From positions 164,046 through 228,045 of the forward strand of contig JABXII010000016.1 in assembly GCA_013373175.1 (NCBI GenBank): DNA of 64,000 bases, given 5' to 3'. Position numbers and translations under genes: made by a program. The notes below the pieces were generated by a model that was given only the letters and a program-made list of their open reading frames with translations, had not been told where the DNA came from and made no database searches. Positions 45,203 to 54,402 of the stretch are shown here, in pieces. How positions within the stretch are numbered: the first letter of the stretch is position 1; each line of letters opens with the position of its first letter. This stretch comes from Campylobacteraceae bacterium (lineage in GTDB: Bacteria > Campylobacterota > Campylobacteria > Campylobacterales > Arcobacteraceae).

Positions 45203-46699
45203 TTATATTGGTAAAATTATAAAGAATTTTGCTCCCGTATAAGTTTTATCATTAAACTCTATATTTTCATTTTTCACAAGTATCTCTCCTGAATAATGTT
45301 CTTGAATAATTTTTGCACTCATGTATAAGCCTATACCTGTACCTTGACTTTTATGTTTTGTAGTAAAATATGGGTCAAATATTTTATCAATAATATCATC
45401 TTTAATACCACCTGCATTATCTTGTATTGTGATAATTATTTTGTCGTCTTCTTTTAAAAATCTTACTTCAATTACTTTTTCTTCAATATTGTTTTCATTT
45501 AATACATCTTTTGAGTTGTTAAAAATATTTATAAAAACTTGATTTAATTCATTTATTACACCATCTACTAATAAATCACTATCTGACTTTACTATATTTA
45601 GCTCGATATGATTATTTTTTAAAGAGGCCAATACTATATCAAGAGCTTTATTTAGAGAAGTTTCAATACTAAAATATTCTCTTTTACTAGTATCATCACT
45701 TATATAGTCTCTAAAATCATCAATTGTACTACTTAAATAGTTTGCATATTTCATTACGCTATCTGAGGTTTTTTCTATTTCTTGATCTTCTATAAGATTT
45801 AATTCTTTTCTTAATTTTAAACTACTCATTTGAACAGTAATTGCATTTAATGGTTGTCTCCATTGGTGGGCAATATTATTAAGCATCTCTCCAATTATTG
45901 CCATTCTTGATTGATGTTTTAAAAGGATGTCTTGTTCATGATTTTTTTCTATTTGAGACTTTAACTTATTAAATAGTTTTTTTTCTTTTTTATTTAGATG
46001 TTTTAGTTCTACTATATTCTTTTCTATATTTTTTGCCATAAGATTAAAAGATTCTTGTAATTCAAAAGTCTCTTTGCTATCTCCTAGATTTATTCTTTGA
46101 GAGTAGTCTCCATGGGCAATTGCATTTGCACTATGGGTTAATTTAACTAAGTTTTTAATAATCCATTTACTTACAGTTATAAGTAAAATTGCTGATAAGA
46201 TTAATTCTATTAAAGCAATAATAATACTTCTAGTAATCATCTCTTTTTTTGCTTGAATATAGAATTTTGTAGAAAGACCTAAATAGACTTTACCTAAAGA
46301 TTGAGAAAATAAGGTTATAGGAATATTTGTATCAAATCTTTCATCTTTTAGTGAATTTTCAGTAAAAGGATTTAACTCTTTTGGTGGTAAATTTGAACAA
46401 TCACTCCATCCCATAGTAGAGATACAATTATTTTGATTATCTACAACTACTAAATAATCAATTGTTGAGATTTTTTTAGTCTCTTCTAATATTGAATTAA
46501 TTGTTGCATAATCCATTTGGACAAGAGGTGCTACTAAGGCACTTTTTAATAATATTTTTTGCTCATCTAATCTTATATTAGTTTGAGTGGATAGGTTTTC
46601 TTCTAGTTGTTCTACATTTTTTATTACCATTAATGTGAGCATTAAACTCTCAATTAATAAACTAGCAATTACCCATTTCCATGATAAAGATAATTTCAT
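45203..46699 (-). CDS. Membrane sensor histidine kinase
   Basis: A 498-residue kinase. Membrane helices at about 10-30 and 165-185 enclose a periplasmic sensor region. A HAMP linker follows (HSANAIAHGDYSQRINLGDS), then a coiled coil. The H-box is NNIAHQWRQPLNAITVQMSS, characteristic of this phylum. ATP-binding motifs are NQVFINIFNNSKDVL (N box), TIQDNAGGI (G1) and GTGIGLYMSAKI (G2). It immediately follows the PhnD-like gene, with no response regulator nearby. Confidence 0.93.
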   Translation of the reverse strand: MKLSLSWKWVIASLLIESLMLTLMVIKNVEQLEENLSTQTNIRLDEQKILLKSALVAPLVQMDYATINSILEETKKISTIDYLVVVDNQNNCISTMGWSDCSNLPPKELNPFTENSLKDERFDTNIPITLFSQSLGKVYLGLSTKFYIQAKKEMITRSIIIALIELILSAILLITVSKWIIKNLVKLTHSANAIAHGDYSQRINLGDSKETFELQESFNLMAKNIEKNIVELKHLNKKEKKLFNKLKSQIEKNHEQDILLKHQSRMAIIGEMLNNIAHQWRQPLNAITVQMSSLKLRKELNLIEDQEIEKTSDSVMKYANYLSSTIDDFRDYISDDTSKREYFSIETSLNKALDIVLASLKNNHIELNIVKSDSDLLVDGVINELNQVFINIFNNSKDVLNENNIEEKVIEVRFLKEDDKIIITIQDNAGGIKDDIIDKIFDPYFTTKHKSQGTGIGLYMSAKIIQEHYSGEILVKNENIEFNDKTYTGAKFFIILPI

Positions 46700-47533
46700 T
46701 TATTTGTATAACCTTTTCATCGTTTCATCTACTATTGAGTCTAGATTATTTAAATCTTTTTCTTCTATTTTTTTAAAGTCTTCAAGTTTTGTCACTTCCA
46801 AGTGCCTTTTACCCTCAGGAGATTTTGAAAATGTATCTAATGCTATTTTCCACTCTTCTAAACTAATATTATCTGTATCTCTTGCAAGATATATTCTACT
46901 TGGTTTTGGTTTACTTTGATATATCACATGCACTAAGTCTTTATTTCTTTTTGTTATAAGTTTTATATAGTTTGGTAAAGATATAATTATCATATCTGCG
47001 TTATTATTTAAAAGTATAGATATTGAACTATCTGTTGCACTTGTATATGTATAATTTATTTTTTCCCCATCTTTAAAACCTTTTTTTGCTAACCAATCTT
47101 GTGCATCTAATGTTGGAAAAGAAACAGGGTCTAAGCCAATAACATGAAGTGGTAGTTTTTTACTTTCTAAAATATCTTTATTGGTTGCTAAAATAATAGT
47201 TGAAAGACCTTTTTTATAAGTCATTAAAGGTGTGTACCCACCAAGTCTTTGGGCAAGAACTGCTAAGTTTGGAGAAGTTAAAATTAAATCATAATAAGTT
47301 CCCATATTAGAACGTTTAGTAAATTCACTAAAGTTTTTTGCTGTCAAAATATTAACAGGTCTTTTAAAATATTTTTCTAAAAAAAGTTTCAAATCTTGAT
47401 GGGACTGTAAAATAACTCTAGTAGAAGAGTGTGGGGCAATACCAATTTTGATTGAATTATCTTGGGCAAAACAAAGACTTGATATAAAAAGGATTGATAA
47501 AAGTAATAGTTTTAGTTTCATGTTGTTCTTCAC
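46700..47533 (-). CDS. PhnD-like periplasmic substrate-binding protein
   Basis: A 277-residue protein with a signal peptide (LLLLSILFISSLCFAQ) and a phosphonate/phosphite-type binding fold: IKIGIAPHSSTRVILQSHQD, YYDLILTSPNLAVLAQRLGG and KGLSTIILATNKDIL. No permease or ATPase gene is adjacent. It abuts the histidine kinase gene with no gap, so it more likely presents a ligand to the kinase's sensor than feeds a transporter. The ligand is unknown. Confidence 0.9.
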   Translation of the reverse strand: MKNNMKLKLLLLSILFISSLCFAQDNSIKIGIAPHSSTRVILQSHQDLKLFLEKYFKRPVNILTAKNFSEFTKRSNMGTYYDLILTSPNLAVLAQRLGGYTPLMTYKKGLSTIILATNKDILESKKLPLHVIGLDPVSFPTLDAQDWLAKKGFKDGEKINYTYTSATDSSISILLNNNADMIIISLPNYIKLITKRNKDLVHVIYQSKPKPSRIYLARDTDNISLEEWKIALDTFSKSPEGKRHLEVTKLEDFKKIEEKDLNNLDSIVDETMKRLYK

Positions 47534-47720
47534 TTATAAGATATAACATTATTATAACAAATAATATTAATAGAATTTATTAAGCAAGACTTTAAAAATG
47601 AAATATTTTATCAATAAAGTATATTGCAAAATATTATCTTTTAAAGTACAATACAACAAATGAAAAACTTACTAATTAAATACAGATTTTAAAAATCTAC
47701 AATAACACTGGAGTTATTAA

Positions 47721-48569
47721 ATCAAAAAATATAAAAAACAAAATAGTCTAAAATCAATTTTTATTTTTCTGCTTCTATTATCTTTACAAATTTTAATATA
47801 TTTTATTTATATAAAACCTATAATTATACAATGGGGTTCATCTAATAAAGAGTTTTCTATGCAAATGCTTGGAGATAATAAATCTCTGCCTATAACCTCT
47901 ACAAGAGCCATTACAATTGATGCTTCAAAAGATATTGTATGGCAATTACTTATGCAACTAGGTGCAAAAAAACAAGGATTTTATAGTTATGACTTTTTAG
48001 AAGAGAATTTAAAAAGTAAAGATAAAAATCCAGATTTAAAAATAGGTGATATTATTCATGGTTCAGCAAAAGAAGATGGCAGATTAAGTTCTTATAATTT
48101 TAAAGTTTTAGATATAAATCCTAATGATTCAATTGTTCTAGAAAATTGGGGAACGTTCTTTCTTAAAAGTATAAATAAAAATCAAACACGTTTGATTATA
48201 CGAACTCAAGAAATAAAAAGTACAAGTCTATTGACAGCTTTTAAAAATGAGTTGATTATACCTTTTCATTTTATTATGGAAAGAAGGATGATGTTAGGTA
48301 TTAAGATGGAAGCTGAACAAAAGAAAAATCCAATTTTATCATTTAACAAAGATTTAGTTTGGTTAGTGTGTGTTGCACTTTCCTTTTTTCTTATTTTATT
48401 GATTTTTATTGCTTTAAAGAGCACTTTTTATAAAATATTAATTAGCTGTCTTCTTAGTACTATATGGCTAGTTATTGTTTTTTTATTTAATCCTGTACCA
48501 ACTTATATTATGGCTTTTTTATTAGCATGTTTCTTTTTATTTATAAAACTTAATAGGATTAAATCATAA
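47721..48569 (+). CDS. SRPBCC-like membrane protein, with probable ATC start
   Basis: A 282-residue reading. The first ATG in frame (47859) would drop residues that belong to the family: IIIQWGSSNKEF is followed by MLGDN, then TRAITIDASKDIVWQLLMQL, the W-G-x-x-x-x-E and tRAITI pattern of this group. It would also drop a membrane helix (SIFIFLLLLSLQILIYFIYI). Between the stop at 47718 and that ATG there is no ATG, GTG or TTG. An ATC at 47721 lies 7 bases after GGAG. Downstream is an SRPBCC ligand-binding domain (GFYSYDFLEENL), then three more membrane helices. Function unknown. Confidence 0.75.
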   Translation: MKKYKKQNSLKSIFIFLLLLSLQILIYFIYIKPIIIQWGSSNKEFSMQMLGDNKSLPITSTRAITIDASKDIVWQLLMQLGAKKQGFYSYDFLEENLKSKDKNPDLKIGDIIHGSAKEDGRLSSYNFKVLDINPNDSIVLENWGTFFLKSINKNQTRLIIRTQEIKSTSLLTAFKNELIIPFHFIMERRMMLGIKMEAEQKKNPILSFNKDLVWLVCVALSFFLILLIFIALKSTFYKILISCLLSTIWLVIVFLFNPVPTYIMAFLLACFFLFIKLNRIKS

Positions 48570-48576
48570 GCTTATA

Positions 48577-51078
48577 ATGAAAAGTTTACCAATAAATGAT
48601 GTTTTAGATGACATCAAACAAACATTAAATCAAAATTCAACACTTATGCTACAAGCACCTCCAGGAGCTGGGAAAAGTACAGTTGTACCTATTTCACTTT
48701 TAAAAGAGTCTTGGGCTGAAGATAAAATAATTATTATGTTAGAACCAAGACGAGTAGCTGCAAGAATGGTAGCTCAACAAATGGCAAAACTACTAGGAGA
48801 AGAAGTAGGGCAAACAGTTGGGTATCAAGTTAGGATGGATAGTTGTAAATCTAAGCAGACAAAACTATTGGTTGTAACAGAAGCCATCTTGGTACGAAAA
48901 TTACAAAGTGATCCAGCTTTGGAAGATGTAGGTTTAATCATTTTTGATGAGTTTCACGAAAGAAGTATTCATACTGATTTATCCCTTGCTTTATCTTTGC
49001 AAGTTCAAGAGCTACTAAGAGAAGATTTAAAGCTTCTTATTATGTCTGCAACTTTAAACTCTAAAGAATTAACAAAACTTTTAGGCGATGATGTCCCAGT
49101 TGTAAGTTCTAAGGGTAAAAGCTATGAAGTAGAAGAGTTTTTCTTAGATGCAAATATCAAACAACCTGATTTCAAGACTATAAATATAGTTTTATTAAAT
49201 ACTATACTAAAAGCAGTAAATGAAGATGAAGGGGATATTTTAGTTTTTCTTTCAGGGGCTAGAGAGATAAATAATTTACAAGAACTATTAAATGAAAAAC
49301 TAAAAGATAGAGAAATTGAAATACTACCTTTGTACTCAAGTTTGAGTAAAGAAAAACAAGATAAAGCTATCTTAAAATCAAGTAAAAGAAAAATCATACT
49401 CTCAACAAATATTGCTCAGACTTCACTTACAATCGAAGGAGTAAAAATTGTTATAGATACAGGATTAGAAAAACAATCTTTTTATAACTACTCAAATGCA
49501 ATAAATCATTTAGAACAAGTTTTTATTTCACAAGATTCTGCAACTCAAAGAGCAGGACGAGCAGGAAGACTAAGTAATGGGAAATGCTATAAGCTATGGC
49601 ACAAAGGAAAGATACTACAAGAGTCAAGTAAGCCAGAGATACTAAGGACAGATTTAAGTTCATTCTTACTAGAAGTTGCACTTTGGGGAGAAAATATAAA
49701 TGAACTAAAACTACTAGATATTCCTTCCCCAGAAGTTTTAAATAGTACAAGAATAGTTTTACAAGAACTAAAGATGTTAGATGAAAAAAGTAATATAACT
49801 GCTATTGGCAAAAAAGCACTTGCTTTAGGAGTTCATCCAAGGTTTGCATATATGATACTAAAAGCAAATGAGTTAGGCTTTGCCTATGAAGCTTGCCTTT
49901 TAGCTTCACTTTTAATAGAAAAGGATATTTTAAAAAGCAAATTCCAAGATGCAAATATTTATTCAAGATTTATACACTTGTATGATAAAGATTTGGATAA
50001 CTCTTTTATAAATAAACATGTAGCAAAAAATATTTTAACTGCAGCAAAATTTATATTTTCAAAACTAAAAGCACTTGAAGATATAAAAAAACCAAATAAA
50101 AGAATAGACGAAGAGGGTGTAGCTATTTTAACGCTTTTTTCTTATCCTGATAGATTGGCAAAATTAAGGGTTAAAAATGATAATAGATATAAACTAAGTA
50201 ATGGCAAAGGAGCTATTTTAAATAAGGAAGATACACTATTTAATGAAAACTTCTTGGTAATTCCAATTTTAAATACAAATAACAAAGACTCATATATAAA
50301 TCTTGCTTCAAGAATATCTTTAGATACTATTTTAAAAGAGTTTAAATCAGATATAAACATTCAAAAAAGTATCACATATAATAAAGAAAATAAAAAATTT
50401 GATATAAAAGAGCAATACTTTTTTTATGAACTAGAACTTTTCTTTAAACCTATAAGTGATGAAAACCAAGACTTTTCTATATTACTTTGTTCTCTTTTAA
50501 AAAAAGAGGGATTAGAACTTTTAACTTGGAGTAAAAAAGCAAAAGCCTTAAGACAAAGAGTAAACTTTATAAATGAAAATAGTGATTTAGAATTTCCTAG
50601 TTTCAAAGAAGAGGCACTAATAGAAAGTATTTCCATATGGCTAGAACCACATTTACATAATATAAAAACAGTAAAAGAGTTGGAGTCCTTAGATATATAT
50701 TCAATGTTACTTAGTCTTTTACCTTGGGATAAACAACAACTTTTAGATACTCTTGCTCCAACTCATATAAAAGTTCCAAGTGGTTCAAATATCAAAATTG
50801 ATTATAGTGATATTAAAACTCCTATTTTAGCAGTAAAGATACAAGAAATGTTTGGTATGTCTGAGACACCAAAGATACTAAGTAATAAAGTACCTCTTCA
50901 AATTCATCTTTTAAGTCCAGCCTTAAGACCTATTCAAATAACTTATGATTTAAAAAGTTTTTGGGAAAATTCATATGATGAGGTTAAAAAAGAGTTATTT
51001 TCTAAGTACAAAAAACATTATTGGCCCAATAATCCTTTTGAAGCAATTGCCACAAACAAAACTAAAAAGAATATGTAG
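48577..51078 (+). CDS. hrpB: ATP-dependent helicase HrpB
   Basis: An 833-residue DEAH-type RNA helicase. Walker A is QAPPGAGKSTVVPI, motif Ia LEPRRVAARMVAQQ, motif II IIFDEFHERS, motif III MSATLN, and motif VI is RAGRAGRLSNGKCY. The C-terminal HrpB domain fills residues about 400-833 (KVPSGSNIKIDYSDIKTPIL near the end). Family members process RNA; the exact role is unclear. It is near the expected length of the family. Confidence 0.93.
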   Translation: MKSLPINDVLDDIKQTLNQNSTLMLQAPPGAGKSTVVPISLLKESWAEDKIIIMLEPRRVAARMVAQQMAKLLGEEVGQTVGYQVRMDSCKSKQTKLLVVTEAILVRKLQSDPALEDVGLIIFDEFHERSIHTDLSLALSLQVQELLREDLKLLIMSATLNSKELTKLLGDDVPVVSSKGKSYEVEEFFLDANIKQPDFKTINIVLLNTILKAVNEDEGDILVFLSGAREINNLQELLNEKLKDREIEILPLYSSLSKEKQDKAILKSSKRKIILSTNIAQTSLTIEGVKIVIDTGLEKQSFYNYSNAINHLEQVFISQDSATQRAGRAGRLSNGKCYKLWHKGKILQESSKPEILRTDLSSFLLEVALWGENINELKLLDIPSPEVLNSTRIVLQELKMLDEKSNITAIGKKALALGVHPRFAYMILKANELGFAYEACLLASLLIEKDILKSKFQDANIYSRFIHLYDKDLDNSFINKHVAKNILTAAKFIFSKLKALEDIKKPNKRIDEEGVAILTLFSYPDRLAKLRVKNDNRYKLSNGKGAILNKEDTLFNENFLVIPILNTNNKDSYINLASRISLDTILKEFKSDINIQKSITYNKENKKFDIKEQYFFYELELFFKPISDENQDFSILLCSLLKKEGLELLTWSKKAKALRQRVNFINENSDLEFPSFKEEALIESISIWLEPHLHNIKTVKELESLDIYSMLLSLLPWDKQQLLDTLAPTHIKVPSGSNIKIDYSDIKTPILAVKIQEMFGMSETPKILSNKVPLQIHLLSPALRPIQITYDLKSFWENSYDEVKKELFSKYKKHYWPNNPFEAIATNKTKKNM

Positions 51079-51107
51079 TACAATTGCATCTTTAAAAATA
51101 TAAAGGA

Positions 51108-51743
51108 TTGAAAATCATAGACTTTTTACAAACAATATTAAACTCTTTGTCCGTGATGAGTACTTATGAAGCCATTGCTATGATTTTGGCAATAGCATAT
51201 ATTCTACTTGCTCTAAGACAAAGCTTATGGTGTTGGCCAGCAGCATTTATCTCAACACTTATTTATACAATACTATTTTTTGATGTATCTTTACTTATGG
51301 ATTCAGCTTTAAATGCTTATTATCTTATTATGGCAATTTATGGTTGGTATTCATGGAAATATGGTGGAAAATTACAAGAGCAAGAACTTGAAGTATCAAG
51401 TTATGGTTTAGAAAAAAATATAAAAATAATAATTGTATTATCTCTTGTATCTTTAGTTTTTGGTTATATTATGGCAAATTATACAAGTGCTGACTTTGCA
51501 TATATAGACTCTTTTACCACTGTGTTTGCAGTTTTTACAACATATATGCTTGCAAAAAAGATATTAGAAAACTGGATTTATTGGATTGTAATTGATATGA
51601 TTTCTATTTATATCTATATTCAAAAAGGACTTAATCTTACAGCTATTTTATTTGTGATTTATACAGTTTTAGCACTTATTGCTTTTAGAAAGTGGAAAGA
51701 AGAGTATGACCAAAGAACAGTTAAAACAATACAATATATTTAA
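51108..51743 (+). CDS. pnuC: PnuC-family vitamin transporter
   Basis: A 211-residue inner-membrane transporter with seven hydrophobic helices. The family core is LRQSLWCWPAAFISTLIYTI and LNAYYLIMAIYGWYSWKYG. PnuC imports nicotinamide riboside; relatives import thiamine or riboflavin. The listed start is TTG at 51108, but the site AAAGGA touches it; ATC at 51114 has better spacing. The next gene overlaps by 38 bases and encodes a kinase-like protein that could trap the vitamin. Confidence 0.9.
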   Translation: MKIIDFLQTILNSLSVMSTYEAIAMILAIAYILLALRQSLWCWPAAFISTLIYTILFFDVSLLMDSALNAYYLIMAIYGWYSWKYGGKLQEQELEVSSYGLEKNIKIIIVLSLVSLVFGYIMANYTSADFAYIDSFTTVFAVFTTYMLAKKILENWIYWIVIDMISIYIYIQKGLNLTAILFVIYTVLALIAFRKWKEEYDQRTVKTIQYI

Positions 51744-52470
51744 TAATGAAGAACTTTTAAGTCTTAAACTACTTAAAAACCAAGGTTTTTGTAATATTAA
51801 CTATAAGCTAAAAACGTCTAAAAAAACCTATCTAATTAGAAAGTTTATAAGTAATGAAACAGTAAATATTGATAGAGACTTTGAGTTTTCAGTTCAAAAA
51901 AAAGCATACAAAAAAAATATTGCAGCAAAGCCGATTCTTTTGGATAAAGATAAAACTTTTATGGTGTGTGAATTTTTAAAAGGTAAACATAAAAAAAGAA
52001 TCAATGCCAAAGAGATAAAACATTTAGCAAAGATGATAAAAAAACTACATAGTATAAAAAGCAATGTAAAGTCATATGATTTAAAAAAAACATTAAATCA
52101 TTACAAAAAATCTCTTAATACAAAAAAAGCACGAAAAAGTATAAGTATTTGTAAAAAAGAACTAAAAAACTTGAAAAAACATAAAAAGAGACTTGTAACT
52201 ACTCATCATGATTTAAATCCTAGAAATATTCTTTTTCATAAAAATAGTATTAAGTTTATAGATTGGGAATATACAGGCGTTAATGACAGTTTTTTTGATT
52301 TGGCTAGTTTATGTTTTGAATACAAATTAAATAAAAAAGAGCAAAAAACTTTATTAAGAAGTTATCAAAAAAGTGCAAATAAAATAGATATACAAAAACT
52401 TCATTCTTATATAAAAATATACAAACATATCTGCAAGTTATGGTTTATTGATTTAAAAAAAGATTATTAA
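51706..52470 (+). CDS. Choline/thiamine-kinase-like phosphotransferase (APH fold)
   Basis: A 254-residue protein from the ATG at 51706. It has the kinase-like fold of LicA and ThiK: the nucleotide part QGFCNINYKLKTSKKTYLIR, the catalytic loop TTHHDLNPRNILF (Asp and Asn), and the metal site IKFIDWEYTG. It overlaps pnuC by 38 bases. Choline, ethanolamine or a vitamin such as thiamine are possible substrates; the pnuC link favours a vitamin. Confidence 0.85.
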   Translation: MTKEQLKQYNIFNNEELLSLKLLKNQGFCNINYKLKTSKKTYLIRKFISNETVNIDRDFEFSVQKKAYKKNIAAKPILLDKDKTFMVCEFLKGKHKKRINAKEIKHLAKMIKKLHSIKSNVKSYDLKKTLNHYKKSLNTKKARKSISICKKELKNLKKHKKRLVTTHHDLNPRNILFHKNSIKFIDWEYTGVNDSFFDLASLCFEYKLNKKEQKTLLRSYQKSANKIDIQKLHSYIKIYKHICKLWFIDLKKDY

Positions 52471-52619
52471 ACATAAAAAAATAGTCCATTTTTCTTTATT
52501 TAATAACTAAATATAGTATAAAAATCTTATTTAAGAATAAATATGTGACAATGAAAAAGGAAGGAAGCAAGAGTGTAGAGGAATAAACAAAATAATGTAA
52601 TCATAAGAAAGGATAAACA

Positions 52620-52901
52620 ATGATACATGAATCTAAAGAAAACGAAAAAAGTTTAGGCAAAATGTTGAAACGAAGAGAATTTTTTAAAAGTGTAGCTTTT
52701 CTTGGTTTAATAACTTTTTCAACAACTCCACTTCATGCAAAGGGTTCTAAGTCTCAATTCAAATATCAAGATACTCCTAAAGATGGTAAAGCCTGTAAAG
52801 ACTGTATTCATTTTGAAGCTGGAACGAATACTTGTAAAGTTGTAAAAGGCTCAATTGATGCTAATGGTTGGTGTACTTTATATACAAACCCTAAAAAATA
52901 A
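52620..52901 (+). CDS. High-potential iron-sulfur protein (HiPIP)
   Basis: A 93-residue precursor with a twin-arginine signal (KRREFFKSVAFLGLITFSTT), so it is exported folded to the periplasm. The mature part binds one 4Fe-4S cluster through four Cys: GKACKDCIHF (two), TNTCKVV, NGWCTLY. HiPIPs carry electrons in respiration or photosynthesis. Start ATG at 52620 has AAAGGATAAACA before it; an ATG at 52662 would give the same mature protein. Confidence 0.92.
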   Translation: MIHESKENEKSLGKMLKRREFFKSVAFLGLITFSTTPLHAKGSKSQFKYQDTPKDGKACKDCIHFEAGTNTCKVVKGSIDANGWCTLYTNPKK

Positions 52902-52912
52902 TATTAAAAGTG

Positions 52913-52943
52913 AAAAGATATAGACTTACTATCTATATCTTTT
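52913..52943 (+). terminator. Rho-independent terminator after the HiPIP gene
   Basis: An 11-bp stem (52913-52923 with 52933-52943) ending in a T run, 12 bases after the stop. Confidence 0.75.
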
Positions 52944-53046
52944 TACTTAATAATTAATTCACAAAACTTGCATTCTATTTTTATCAAACACATTTAAAAG
53001 TCTTTTTTACATATTTTCTATACAATTGCGTTCATAAAGGAATTTA

Positions 53047-53910
53047 ATGTCAAATGAACACAACTCTTTAATAGACAAGGGTGTTTTATTTATGCTTATA
53101 AGCTCATTATTTGGAGCACTTAATGGAGCAGTTGCAAAGATACTTTCAGACTCTATGGATCCCATTGAAGTAGTTTTTTATAGAAATTTACTTGGGGCTT
53201 TAATTGTTTTATATAGTTTACAAAGGGTAAAAGTCTCTTTTACTCCTTCTAAAATTCATCTACTTTTTTTAAGAGGATTATTTGGAGGAACTGCAATGGT
53301 ACTATTTTTTTATACTATTGCTACAATCCCTTTGGGAGAAGCTGTTGTTTTAAATAAAACTTCCCCATTTTTTGTAACTATTCTTGCATATTATCTTATG
53401 AAAGAAAAAGTCAGCCTTCCTACTTTTTTTGCACTTATTTTAGGTTTTGTAGGAGTGGTTTTTATTATGAAACCTTTTGGTATAGAAATATCAATAGAAC
53501 ATATCTTTGGTGTACTAAGTGGATTTTTCTCAGCTGCAGCATATGCAACTATTAAAAAAATCAAAGATATTTATGATGCCAGAATAATTATGCTTTCATT
53601 TATGACAATTGGAATGCTTATTCCTTTGGGATTGTTTTTATTTACTTCATCTGTACACTTTCAAATACATACTGAACCTTTTGTTTGGTTCTTAATTATT
53701 GTAATGGCTCTTATTTCAACTGGTTCACAGTGGTTCTTAACAAAAGCATATAGTTTAAGCAAAGCTAGTATTATCGGAGTTGTAAGTTATACTAATATTC
53801 CATTTGCACTAGGTTTTGGGGTTATGTTAGGAGATAAATTTCCTGATTTTTATACTTTTATAGGTATTGTATTGATTGTTATTGGAGGGGTTTTAGTTAG
53901 TAAAAAGTAG
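53047..53910 (+). CDS. EamA/DMT-superfamily transporter
   Basis: A 287-residue protein with ten membrane helices in two EamA repeats (residues about 10-140 and 150-285). Start of repeat 1: FMLISSLFGALNGAVAKILS; repeat 2: HIFGVLSGFFSAAAYATIKK. The substrate of such transporters is usually unknown. The spacing and start are ordinary. Confidence 0.92.
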   Translation: MSNEHNSLIDKGVLFMLISSLFGALNGAVAKILSDSMDPIEVVFYRNLLGALIVLYSLQRVKVSFTPSKIHLLFLRGLFGGTAMVLFFYTIATIPLGEAVVLNKTSPFFVTILAYYLMKEKVSLPTFFALILGFVGVVFIMKPFGIEISIEHIFGVLSGFFSAAAYATIKKIKDIYDARIIMLSFMTIGMLIPLGLFLFTSSVHFQIHTEPFVWFLIIVMALISTGSQWFLTKAYSLSKASIIGVVSYTNIPFALGFGVMLGDKFPDFYTFIGIVLIVIGGVLVSKK

Positions 53911-53913
53911 TTT

Positions 53914-53941
53914 CTATAAAGTAGCAGTTGCTACTTTATAG
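53914..53941. terminator. Bidirectional terminator between eamA and csp
   Basis: A perfect 13-bp inverted repeat (53914-53926 with 53929-53941) with a very short loop, between convergent genes. Confidence 0.85.
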
Positions 53942-53948
53942 TATGGTA

Positions 53949-54167
53949 TTATAAAACAGTTACGTTTTCTGCTTGAAGACCTTTGTCACTCTCACCGATT
54001 TGGAAAGAAACTTCTTGACCTTCTTCTAAAGAAACTCTACCGTATCCTGGGTTATTGATTTGTCTATAGTGAACAAATACATCTTTTCCACCGTCTTTTT
54101 GTTCGATAAAACCGAAACCTTTTTCACTGTTGAACCATTTTACTGTTCCGTTTACTAATGTTGCCAT
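53949..54167 (-). CDS. Cold-shock protein (CspA family)
   Basis: A 72-residue OB-fold RNA chaperone. RNA-binding motifs RNP1 (KGFGFIE) and RNP2 (VFVHY) lie in [20 protein letters not shown] and [10 protein letters not shown]. It melts RNA structures in cold or stress. The mRNA has a long leader (see 54168). Confidence 0.97.
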   Translation of the reverse strand: MATLVNGTVKWFNSEKGFGFIEQKDGGKDVFVHYRQINNPGYGRVSLEEGQEVSFQIGESDKGLQAENVTVL

Positions 54168-54323
54168 TGTAATTCCTTAATTGTTAAATTTTTGCCAAAA
54201 TTGGCCTTTAAAAGTATAATATGAGACTCTCTATAGGTGGATTGTACTGTATAACGAAGGGCTATCAATAAAACGCATACTAAAGATGTAACTCGAACCA
54301 TCTTTTTAATTGTGACCATTATA
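54168..54323 (-). promoter_or_regulatory. Promoter and long 5' leader of csp
   Basis: Read on the minus strand, a TATAAT box lies at 54318-54323, giving a transcription start near 54311 and a leader of about 143 bases. It includes a 12-base palindrome (54194-54205). A leader of this length is typical of cspA genes, where structure controls translation. No start site was mapped. Confidence 0.5.
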
Positions 54324-54402
54324 CTCTATATTTTCTTATTTAATCTTAAAATAAAATTTATTTTCAATATAATGATGATAAAATTGAAATAAAAAGAGAA
54401 AT

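Noticed and set aside
51079..51113. TPP or other riboswitch upstream of pnuC
   Set aside because: Only 29 bases separate hrpB and pnuC, too short for a riboswitch.
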